Shown one piece after another: positions 43,079 to 50,668 of a stretch of DNA of 64,000 bases. Numbering within the stretch: position 1 is the stretch's first letter; each line of letters opens with the position of its first letter. The stretch covers positions 1,364,001 to 1,428,000 of the forward strand of contig JANSYP010000001.1 in assembly GCA_024742405.1 (NCBI GenBank). Reading direction: 5' to 3'. A program made the translations under genes and the position numbers. The notes beneath the pieces are model-generated. The model was given only the letters and a program-made list of their open reading frames with translations. It did not search any database and was not told the DNA's origin. The stretch is from Paracoccaceae bacterium. Its GTDB lineage: Bacteria > Pseudomonadota > Alphaproteobacteria > Rhodobacterales > Rhodobacteraceae.

Positions 43079-44530
43079 ATGACCACGCGTACGGGACTGT
43101 ATATCGACGGCGATTGGAGCGAGGGGGCCTCGACCATCGAGAACCGCAATCCGTCGGACATCTCGGACGTGATCGGGCAGTACGCCCAGGCCGATGCCGG
43201 ACAGCTGGACGCGGCCCTCGCCGCAGCGCGCAGGGCGCAGCCGGAGTGGTGGGCCGCCGGCATTCAGAAACGTCACGACGTGCTGATGGCCATCGGGACC
43301 GAGCTGATGGCACGCGCCGACGAGATCGGGCGGCTGTTGTCGCGCGAAGAAGGCAAGCCGCTGGCCGAGGGGCGGGGCGAGGTTTATCGCGCGGGTCAGT
43401 TCTTCACCTATTTCGCGGCCGAGGTGCTGCGCCTGCATGGTGATCTGGCCGAAAGCGTGCGGCCCGGCATCGAAATAGATGTGCGCCGCGAACCCGTGGG
43501 TGTCGTGGCCATCGTCAGCCCCTGGAACTTCCCCGTGGCGACGCCGGCCTGGAAAATCGCCCCGGCGCTGGCCTTCGGAAACGCCGTGGTCTGGAAACCG
43601 GCCAACGTGACGCCCGCGAGCGCCGTGGCGCTGACCGAGATCATCGCGGGCCAGGACATTCCGAGGGGGCTCTTCAACCTCGTGACCGGCCCGGGCCGCG
43701 ACGTGGGCCAGCGGCTGGTGGACAGTGCCGACATCGATGCCATCAGCTTCACCGGGTCGGTCGGTGTCGGCCGCGGTATCGCCGCGTCGGCGGTTACCAA
43801 CATGACCAAGGTCCAGATGGAGATGGGGTCCAAGAACCCGCTCATCGTCATGGATGACGCGGATCTCGACCTGGCGGTGACCCATGCCGCCGGGTCGGCC
43901 TTTGGCGGCACGGGGCAGAAATGCACCGCCGCGAGCCGTCTGATCGTGCATTCGAAGGTCCAAGACGCTTTCGTCGAGCGACTGGTCGCGGCGGCAGAGG
44001 CCCTGAAGGTCGGCCACGCCCTCGAGGACGGGACCCAGATCGGCCCGGTGGTGAGCGAGGGCCAGCTTGCCCAGAACCTCGACTATATCGCGCTCGGCAC
44101 ATCCGAAGGCGCCGAACTCCTGTGCGGCGGCGGACGGCTGGAGCGTGCGACCGAGGGCTATTTCATGGCGCCGGCGGTCTTTGCGGGCACCCGCAACGAC
44201 ATGCGGATCAACCGCGAAGAGATGTTCGCGCCCATCACCTGCGTCCAGCGCGCCGACAGCTATGACGAGGCGCTCAGCCTCGCCAACGACACCCAGTTCG
44301 GCCTGACCGCGGGGATCATGACCCGGTCGCTCGCCCGCGCGAGCCACTTCCGCGACAATATGCGCGCGGGCTGCGTGATGGTGAACCTGCCCACGGCCGG
44401 CACCGACTACCACGTGCCCTTCGGAGGGCGTGGTGCGTCGTCTTTCGGTCCGCGCGAACAGGGCCGATACGCCGCAGAGTTCTACACCAGCGTGAAGACC
44501 GCCTATGTCGCGGCCGGAGCGCCGGAATGA
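43079..44530 (+). CDS. NAD(P)-dependent aldehyde dehydrogenase
   Basis: 483 residues, full-length ALDH superfamily. Motifs: VGVVAIVSPWNFPVATPAWKIAPALAFGNAVVWKPA (coenzyme), SFTGSVGVGRGIAA, catalytic Glu in VQMEMGSKNPLIV, catalytic Cys in GGTGQKCTAASRLIV, and MFAPITCVQ near the end. Resembles 2,5-dioxovalerate / alpha-ketoglutaric semialdehyde dehydrogenases. Overlaps the M19-like gene (ATGA). Oxidises an aldehyde made in the pathway. Confidence 0.92.
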   Translation: MTTRTGLYIDGDWSEGASTIENRNPSDISDVIGQYAQADAGQLDAALAAARRAQPEWWAAGIQKRHDVLMAIGTELMARADEIGRLLSREEGKPLAEGRGEVYRAGQFFTYFAAEVLRLHGDLAESVRPGIEIDVRREPVGVVAIVSPWNFPVATPAWKIAPALAFGNAVVWKPANVTPASAVALTEIIAGQDIPRGLFNLVTGPGRDVGQRLVDSADIDAISFTGSVGVGRGIAASAVTNMTKVQMEMGSKNPLIVMDDADLDLAVTHAAGSAFGGTGQKCTAASRLIVHSKVQDAFVERLVAAAEALKVGHALEDGTQIGPVVSEGQLAQNLDYIALGTSEGAELLCGGGRLERATEGYFMAPAVFAGTRNDMRINREEMFAPITCVQRADSYDEALSLANDTQFGLTAGIMTRSLARASHFRDNMRAGCVMVNLPTAGTDYHVPFGGRGASSFGPREQGRYAAEFYTSVKTAYVAAGAPE

Positions 44531-45540
44531 GCGTCCTGGTCGACGGTCTGCAATATGCCAACTGGTCGGAAGAGATCTTTCGCCAGATGCGCGCCGGCGA
44601 TGTCGACGCGGTCCATGTCACCATCACCTATCACGAAACCTTTCGCGAGACGGTGCTCCAGATCGAGCGCTGGAACCGCTGGTTCGAGGCCCATCCCGAC
44701 CTGATCTTCCAGGGCCGAAGCGGGGCGGACGTGGCGCTGGCGCGCGAAACTGGGCGCACGGCCATTTTCTTTGGCGCGCAGAACCCGTCCTGCATCGAGG
44801 ATGATATCGGCCTCGTCGAGATCCTGCACACGCTGGGTCTGCGCTTCATGCAGCTGACCTACAACAACCAGTCGTTGCTGGCGTCCGGCTGCTACGAAGA
44901 GGATGACACCGGGCTGACCCGCATGGGTCGCGCTGTGGTGGCCGAGATGAACCGCGTGGGCCTGGTGGTCGACATGAGCCATTCCGGCGAACGCTCCACC
45001 CGCGAGGCGATCGAGCACTCCACGCGCCCTATCGCCATCACCCATGCCAACCCGTCCTCTTGGCACGCGGCGCTGCGAAACAAGCCCGACGGGCTGCTGC
45101 GCGCGCTCGGCGAGAGCGGCGGAATGCTGGGTCTGTCGGTCTATCCTCACCACCTCAGGGACGGTAGCGCCTGCACGCTCGGCGCCTGGTGCGACATGGC
45201 CGCCCGGGCCGTCGATCTGGTGGGACCGGAGGGCGTCGGCATCGGCACGGACCTGTGCCAGGACCAGCCCGACAGCATCGTGGAATGGATGCGGGTCGGC
45301 CGCTGGACCAAGGCGATGGATTTCGGCGAGGGCAGCGCCGCGGCCCCCGGCTTTCCGCCGATGCCCCAGTGGTTCAACGACAACCGCGACTTCGGCCGGA
45401 TCCGCGACGGTCTCCGGCAGACCGGCATGGACCCGGCCACCATCGACGGGGTCATGGGCGGCAACTGGCGTGCCTTTTTCGAGAAGAGTTTCGGGCCGCA
45501 GTCCGCGGCGCCGGTCCTGCGACAGCGCGCGGCCGAATAG
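44527..45540 (+). CDS. M19 (membrane dipeptidase)-like protein without the N-terminal HxD
   Basis: 337 residues of the renal dipeptidase / amidohydrolase family. The middle and end fit M19: IFFGAQNPSCIEDDIGLVE, GLRFMQLTYNNQSLLASG, RVGLVVDMSHSGERSTREAIE, PIAITHANPSSWH, VGIGTDLCQDQPDSIVEWM and GVMGGNWRAFFEKSF. The first zinc motif, normally DGHNDLP, reads VDGLQYANW, so both N-terminal metal ligands are absent. It may use one metal or another reaction. Coupled to the aldehyde dehydrogenase by ATGA overlap; 41 bp before the BCCT carrier. Confidence 0.85.
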   Translation: MSVLVDGLQYANWSEEIFRQMRAGDVDAVHVTITYHETFRETVLQIERWNRWFEAHPDLIFQGRSGADVALARETGRTAIFFGAQNPSCIEDDIGLVEILHTLGLRFMQLTYNNQSLLASGCYEEDDTGLTRMGRAVVAEMNRVGLVVDMSHSGERSTREAIEHSTRPIAITHANPSSWHAALRNKPDGLLRALGESGGMLGLSVYPHHLRDGSACTLGAWCDMAARAVDLVGPEGVGIGTDLCQDQPDSIVEWMRVGRWTKAMDFGEGSAAAPGFPPMPQWFNDNRDFGRIRDGLRQTGMDPATIDGVMGGNWRAFFEKSFGPQSAAPVLRQRAAE

Positions 45541-45581
45541 GGCCTGTGCCCGCCACCAGGATCTTTTGGGAGGAAGATGAC

Positions 45582-47150
45582 ATGAGCAAGATCTCTGACA
45601 CCGGCAATGACCGCCGGCGGGGCCGCATCGACACGCCGCTCTTCGCGGTCACCGGCGGCTTCATCGGACTGTTCTGCGCCTATGCGCTGGTCGATATCGA
45701 CGGGCTGTCGTCCCTCGTCGACGGGGGCTTTGCCTTCGCGGCGCGGTATTTCGGGCTCTATTGGCAGGTTCTGCTTCTCGCCACCTTTCTGATCGGACTG
45801 GTGCTCTGTGTATTGCCCGGGGCGCGGACCCGGATGGGCAGTCTTGCGGCGCCGGAATTCACCACCTTCAACTGGGGCGCGATGATCATGTGCACGCTTC
45901 TAGCGGGCGGCGGCGTGTTCTGGGCCGCGGGCGAGCCGATCGCGCACTTCCTGTCCACCCCGCCGATCTTCGGCGATCTGGGCGACAATTCGCAGGCCCG
46001 CGCGGATGTAGCCCTGGCCCAGAGCTTCCTCCATTGGGGATTTCTGGCCTGGGCGATCCTGGGGTCGCTCACCACGGTGATGCTGATGTACTATCACTAT
46101 GACCGCGGCCTGCCGCTGGCGCCCCGGACTCTGCTCTATCCCGTCTTCGGTGACCGCGCGATCCACGGGCCCATCGGGCTGATCGCCGATGCCTCCTGCA
46201 TCATCGCCGTCGTTGCCGGCACTGTGGGCCCGATCGGCTTTCTCGGCCTGCAGATGTCCTACGGTCTGAACGCGCTCACCGGCATCCCCGACGGGTTCGC
46301 AACCCAGGCCGTCGTCATCATGGCGCTGGTCGCGATCTACACCCTTTCGGCCATCACGGGCCTGTCCAGGGGCATCCAGCTGCTGTCCAAGATCAACGTG
46401 ATCCTCGCCCTCGGCCTGCTGGCCTTCATCCTGCTGTTCGGACCCACCGCGGCGATCCTGGGCAGCTTTGTCGGCGGCATGAGCGCCTATTTCGCCAACT
46501 TCTTCCAGATGGCGCTGTACCGCGGCGAGGCGGGCATCTTCGGCGACCCCGGCTGGCTCGGTTGGTGGACGGTGTTCTTCTGGGGCTGGTTCATGGGCTA
46601 CGGGCCGCTAATGGCGATCTTCATCGCCCGGATCAGCCGGGGCCGATCGATCCGCCAGATCATCCTGATGCTGTCCGTGGCCGCGCCGATCATCACCAAC
46701 TTCTGGTTCACCATCATCGGTGGCGCGGGGATTTCCTTCGAGATTGCAATGCCCGGCGCAATTTCTGGCCCGTTCGAAGGTTTCAACCTGCCTGCCGGGC
46801 TCCTGGCGATCACCCAGGCCATGCCCATGGGGCTGATCCTGTCGGTCCTGTTTCTGGCGCTCACGATGGTGTTCGTGGCCACCACCAGCGACTCGATGAG
46901 CTACGTGATCTCCACCGCCATGTCCGAGGGCGAACCGTCGAGCCTGCTGCGCGCCTTCTGGGGTCTTGCCATGGGGGTGATGGCGCTGATCCTGATCTCC
47001 ACCGGGGCAGGGGGTATCGGCAAGCTGCAGAGCTTCATCGTGGTGACCGCGGTCCCGGTGTCGCTGATTCTGCTGCCCTCGCTTTGGGACGCGCTCCGGA
47101 TCACGCTTATGCTCGGCCGCGACCGCAGCCGCGCGGTCGCGCCCGGATGA
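45582..47150 (+). CDS. BCCT-family transporter
   Basis: 522 residues, 12 membrane helices. Betaine/choline/carnitine carrier family: LAGGGVFWAAGEPIAHFLSTPP, QSFLHWGFLAWAILGS, GLQMSYGLNALTGIP, WWTVFFWGWFMGYGPLMAIFIARISRGRSIRQ (the signature tryptophans of helix 8), FLALTMVFVATTSDSMSYVI. The trimethylammonium box reads WTVFFWGWF, close to classical WWxxWW forms but not identical, so the ligand may be a quaternary ammonium or another zwitterion. ATG at 45582 has an AGGAAG site. It presumably imports the pathway substrate. Confidence 0.92.
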   Translation: MSKISDTGNDRRRGRIDTPLFAVTGGFIGLFCAYALVDIDGLSSLVDGGFAFAARYFGLYWQVLLLATFLIGLVLCVLPGARTRMGSLAAPEFTTFNWGAMIMCTLLAGGGVFWAAGEPIAHFLSTPPIFGDLGDNSQARADVALAQSFLHWGFLAWAILGSLTTVMLMYYHYDRGLPLAPRTLLYPVFGDRAIHGPIGLIADASCIIAVVAGTVGPIGFLGLQMSYGLNALTGIPDGFATQAVVIMALVAIYTLSAITGLSRGIQLLSKINVILALGLLAFILLFGPTAAILGSFVGGMSAYFANFFQMALYRGEAGIFGDPGWLGWWTVFFWGWFMGYGPLMAIFIARISRGRSIRQIILMLSVAAPIITNFWFTIIGGAGISFEIAMPGAISGPFEGFNLPAGLLAITQAMPMGLILSVLFLALTMVFVATTSDSMSYVISTAMSEGEPSSLLRAFWGLAMGVMALILISTGAGGIGKLQSFIVVTAVPVSLILLPSLWDALRITLMLGRDRSRAVAPG

Positions 47151-47218
47151 CGAACGGGTCGTGGCGCGCGCCCGCCTGCCATGACCACCCCGGCCGCCGC
47201 GCAGTAGGAGGAACCACA

Positions 47219-48895
47219 ATGTCCCGACCCGATCCCGCCCCTCACAGCCGCACTGCCGCCTATCGCAGGTCGCCGGCAAAGGTCATGCGCCTGCCGCGAA
47301 TGGGATGCAGCCACCCCACACGGTTGTCGTTCCTTCGGGTGCTGCTCCGGCGAATGGAGGAGGGTGGCTGGCAGGTCGACCGACCGGCCTGGGAGATGGA
47401 CGCCGCCGGTGTCGGCCACGCGGTCTACCGCGCACGCGGGGAGGGCCGCATCTACAGCCTCGTCGCCTTTTCCCACGACCTGCCCGATGAGATGCGCTCC
47501 GATCGGGTCATCGCCACGGCTTGGGATGCGACCTTCACGCTGTTCGACGGCGACCCTTCGGCGGCGGATATCGAGCGGCTGCGTGTCAATGTTCCGCTTC
47601 AAGAGGCAGGCCGGATCAGCACGCGCGAACTGGCGCTCGCCCGCGCCAACCGGTCGGTCCGCCTCTTTCGCCACGTCGTCGAAGCGCTGGCCGACGGGCG
47701 TCAGCCCGATACGGACGAAATCGCCGCCGTCGGCTATCTGATGCGCACCACGGCGGTCTACGGCTCGGGCAAGTTCGGTGCCGCCGACCGAGGCGACATT
47801 GCCGACCGGCCGGAGCTGTCCGCACCGTTTCAGGCCGAGATGCTGACGGTCTGGCTGATCCGCGCCTTCACGGTGGACATCGTGGAGCACATGGCCGCCA
47901 TCCGGGGCGGCGACCGCGCGGTGCGGCTGGCGCCGGAGATCCGGCGCACCCTCGGCGTGGGCAACTCCACCGGGCTCGGCATGGCACCGTTCGTGGTCCG
48001 CCACCCGGTGCTGCTGAACAACTGGATAGACGCGCGGGAGGAGGCGCTGGCCCGAGTCCGCGCGCAGAGCGGCGCGACTGACGCCGCGGTGGCTGGACTG
48101 CGGGCCGCGCTGGAGGCCGCGATCCGGAACGCGGCGGCCTGGACCTCCGAGCATGAGGTGCAGGTGCCCAAGCTGCGCGATCTCCGGGGCGACCTGACCC
48201 GTCTTGCGGACGAACTGGCCCGCTGGGACTGGTCCCGTGACCATCCTTGGGATGCGCTTTGGCATTGGGGGATTGAGACCCTCACTCCCGAAGGTCAGGA
48301 GGCGCTTCTGGCGCTGATGCTGGAACCCCATGGCGCGCTGGTGGACGATCTGGCCGACCGGATGGGCGCCGACGAGGCCGCCTGTTTCCAGCTGGACGGC
48401 GCCATGCGCGTCCGCGAGCTGCGCCGGATCCTCGACGACCGCTATGGCTGGGCCCTGGAGATCGATTTCACCGCGCCCCGGAACGTCGCCCGCTTCTGGT
48501 ACGTCTCCGAGGAAAAGCTCGAACCCCGGCTGGGCGAGCGCGCCTCCGAGACCGGCGCCATGCTGGAACAGCCTTTGTGCATCGCGCGGTTGGCGAGCGA
48601 GCTGGACTGCACGCTCACCGATTGGGATCCGGATGCCACTGTTGCGTCGGTGCTCCTGGCGCATCCCGAGCACCGCTACATCGTCCGCCGGGCCCAGGTC
48701 GCCCGCGACCATCCCTATGCCGAAATACAGGACAACCTGATCGGGGAAGACATGCTGCCCATCGACCTTCTGCGCTGCAAGCTGGCCTTCTTCGGGGCCA
48801 GCCAGTTCGACCCGCGCTCCGATCGCTGGGTCCGCATCAACCTCTTTCAGGGCGCGCCCTATCCCGACGAGATCGGCAAGGGGATAGCGTCATGA
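47219..48895 (+). CDS. Uncharacterised 558-residue cytoplasmic protein
   Basis: No membrane segment or named domain recognised. Features: an Arg-rich start leading to LPRMGCSHPTRLSFLRVLLRRM, YSLVAFSHDLPDEMRSDRVIATAWDATFTLFDG, ALARANRSVRLFRHVVEAL, YLMRTTAVYGSGKFGAADRG, a central VWLIRAFTVDIVEHMA, LGVGNSTGLGMAPFVVRHPVLLNNWIDARE, and near the end RFWYVSEEKLEPRLGER and CKLAFFGASQFDPRSDRWVRINLFQGAPYPDE. Very good AGGAGG site before the ATG. It overlaps the DUF3726 gene by ATGA. The conserved GNSTGLGMAPF and AVYGSGKFGAADR stretches look like active-site or nucleotide loops, but I cannot assign a reaction. Confidence 0.85.
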   Translation: MSRPDPAPHSRTAAYRRSPAKVMRLPRMGCSHPTRLSFLRVLLRRMEEGGWQVDRPAWEMDAAGVGHAVYRARGEGRIYSLVAFSHDLPDEMRSDRVIATAWDATFTLFDGDPSAADIERLRVNVPLQEAGRISTRELALARANRSVRLFRHVVEALADGRQPDTDEIAAVGYLMRTTAVYGSGKFGAADRGDIADRPELSAPFQAEMLTVWLIRAFTVDIVEHMAAIRGGDRAVRLAPEIRRTLGVGNSTGLGMAPFVVRHPVLLNNWIDAREEALARVRAQSGATDAAVAGLRAALEAAIRNAAAWTSEHEVQVPKLRDLRGDLTRLADELARWDWSRDHPWDALWHWGIETLTPEGQEALLALMLEPHGALVDDLADRMGADEAACFQLDGAMRVRELRRILDDRYGWALEIDFTAPRNVARFWYVSEEKLEPRLGERASETGAMLEQPLCIARLASELDCTLTDWDPDATVASVLLAHPEHRYIVRRAQVARDHPYAEIQDNLIGEDMLPIDLLRCKLAFFGASQFDPRSDRWVRINLFQGAPYPDEIGKGIAS

Positions 48896-49614
48896 GCAGC
48901 GTTCCGGGCGATCAGACGCGGGGGGATTCGACCCCCTTCATCGCCGGCGGCGGGAGCGTGGCGCTGTCGCGAAACGAGGTCGCGGCGCTCTGCCTGAAGG
49001 CTGCCCGCGGCGCCGGAATGAGTTGGGGCCTCGCGGAAGAGGCCGGTTTCGCCGCCAGTTGGCTGACCGCACATGGCTTTGACGGACCGGGCGAACTGCG
49101 TGCCCATCTGGACGAGGCGCAGGGCCGGGCCTGGGAGGACCTCTGCCCCGACATTGCACCGGGTGCCTGGCGCGCGGCGGCGCCGGACCGGCCGCTTTGC
49201 CCCATCGCCCTGGGCGCGACGCTCTGCGATCACGCCGCGCTGCCGGCCGGACCCTGCCAGGACCGTCCCCTTGCGTTGGGGCCGGTGGACCATCCGCTCT
49301 TGCTGCTGCCCTTCCTTGACACAGTGGCGCAGGCGCAGGGGGTCGTTCTGTCGCTCGACTGGGATGGCGGACGCATCGTGATCGGCGGTCCGGGCGTCGG
49401 GCTGCGCGATGCTGGCGTCTTCACACAGCGGCGCGCCGTCGAACTCACACTCTCTGCCACGCCCGGCACAGTCCGTGACGCGGCCCTCACGCCCGCCCCG
49501 AGGATCGCGGCCGAGACCGTCGCCGCGCTCAACGCCTTTGCCCTTCGCACCACCGTGCCGCCCTCCGCCGCCTCGCGCGCCGGAGCCGGCTCGGCAGGCA
49601 GCGACAATGACTGA
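48892..49614 (+). CDS. DUF3726 domain protein
   Basis: 240 residues. The DUF3726 start is visible: LSRNEVAALCLKAARGAGMSWGLAEEAGFAASWLTAHG, followed by a variable domain with LGPVDHPLLLLPFLDTVA. No signal or membrane segment. Its start overlaps the stop of the 558-residue gene (ATGA), so the two proteins are made together and may form one enzyme. Function of the domain is not known to me. Confidence 0.85.
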   Translation: MSSVPGDQTRGDSTPFIAGGGSVALSRNEVAALCLKAARGAGMSWGLAEEAGFAASWLTAHGFDGPGELRAHLDEAQGRAWEDLCPDIAPGAWRAAAPDRPLCPIALGATLCDHAALPAGPCQDRPLALGPVDHPLLLLPFLDTVAQAQGVVLSLDWDGGRIVIGGPGVGLRDAGVFTQRRAVELTLSATPGTVRDAALTPAPRIAAETVAALNAFALRTTVPPSAASRAGAGSAGSDND

Positions 49615-49630
49615 CCCCGAAAGGACCACC

Positions 49631-49981
49631 ATGACACTTCAGCGCCTGAACCCCGGCCCCCGCATGAGCCAAGCGGTGCGCGTCGGCAATATCGCCTTTC
49701 TTGCCGGGCAGGTACCCGACGACCTTGATGCCGACATTGCCGAGCAGACACGGCAGGTCCTCGCCAAGATCGACGCCGTGGTGGCAGCGCTCGGGCGGAC
49801 CAAGGCGGACATCGCGTCGGTACAGGTCTGGCTTGCCGACATGGCGGATTTTCAGGGCATGAACGCGGTCTGGGACGCGTGGGTGGCGCCCGGCGCTCCG
49901 CCTGCGCGCGCGACCGGCGGGGTGCCCCTGGCCCGTCCCGGCATGAGGGTCGAAATGATTGCCATCGTCGCAACGGAGTGA
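49631..49981 (+). CDS. RidA-family protein
   Basis: 116 residues, single RidA/YjgF/YER057c domain: MSQAVRVGNIAFLAGQVPDD, TRQVLAKIDAVVAALGRTKADIASVQVWLADM, and the Arg-containing PPARATGGVPLARPGMRVEMIAIVA. The usual Arg that binds the imine carboxylate sits just after PPA. RidA proteins hydrolyse enamine/imine products of PLP enzymes, which fits the ammonia-lyase-like enzyme of this island. AGGACC site before the ATG at 49631. Confidence 0.9.
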   Translation: MTLQRLNPGPRMSQAVRVGNIAFLAGQVPDDLDADIAEQTRQVLAKIDAVVAALGRTKADIASVQVWLADMADFQGMNAVWDAWVAPGAPPARATGGVPLARPGMRVEMIAIVATE

Positions 49982-50300
49982 CCGAAACGATGGGCGGCCG
50001 GCGCTGGCTTTGCGCGACCGCCGCCGGTCTGAACCAGGAAAGCGATGGGTCGGCGCGAAGCGGCATGTTGGCCGGATCGCACCCGGCGATGGCCCTTGCG
50101 TTGCAGCCTATTCGAGAGCAGATGCTTGTTCGCCGCGCGGTGAATGTCAGCTGTCCTACCGGGACGGTTCGATGGCCGGGCAGAGGCCAGAGTTCCCGCC
50201 GGGATGTGATCCGGGACCGGCAGGGCGAACCGCGCCTTGCCCGCATTGATCCGCTCAGTCCCACGCACCGCCGTCCAGAGACGCGCGCGGCACCCCGCGT
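49982..50300. other. Convergent intergenic region
   Basis: Lies between the converging RidA and monooxygenase-like genes. No gene, RNA or good terminator hairpin recognised. Confidence 0.45.
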
Positions 50301-50663
50301 TCAGCGTCCGGCCGGGCCGGTATAAGCGCGCTCCACCCGGGCGACGCTGAGATGGTAGAATCGGTACCAGGCGTCCTTGCCGAGCTGCTGGGCCACGAGA
50401 TGGCGGGCGTCGTCCTTCCACGCGAGGATGGCGGCCTCGTCGGACCAGTAGCTGACGGTGATGCCGAAACCCTCGGCGTCGCGCGTGCTCTCCAAACCGA
50501 GACAGCCGGGTTGGGCGCGGGCCAGTTGGTCCATCGCGTCGGCCATGGCGGCGTAGCCGGCCTCGTCCGAGCCGGTGCGCTGGTTCGAGAAGATCACGGC
50601 GTAGTAGGGCGGTTCGGGGGTGGCGGCGAAGCGGGCGGGCGCTTCGGTCCTGGTCTCCGTCAC
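50301..50663 (-). CDS. ABM (antibiotic biosynthesis monooxygenase)-domain protein
   Basis: 120 residues from GTG 50663. Dimeric alpha-beta barrel of the ABM family: YYAVIFSNQRTGSDEAGYAAMADAM, QPGCLGLESTRDAEGFGITVSYWSDEAAILAWKDDARH. The GTG start follows the ABC ATPase stop by 5 bases. Proteins of this fold cleave or oxidise small aromatics or haem, or are simple dimers with unknown roles; position at the end of the ABC operon is the only hint. Confidence 0.82.
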   Translation of the reverse strand: MTETRTEAPARFAATPEPPYYAVIFSNQRTGSDEAGYAAMADAMDQLARAQPGCLGLESTRDAEGFGITVSYWSDEAAILAWKDDARHLVAQQLGKDAWYRFYHLSVARVERAYTGPAGR

Positions 50664-50668
50664 CGGGT

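Noticed and set aside
46562-47218. Upstream extension of the 558-residue gene
   Set aside because: The extension overlaps the BCCT gene in another frame; the ATG at 47219 has an excellent AGGAGG site and the protein pattern starts there.
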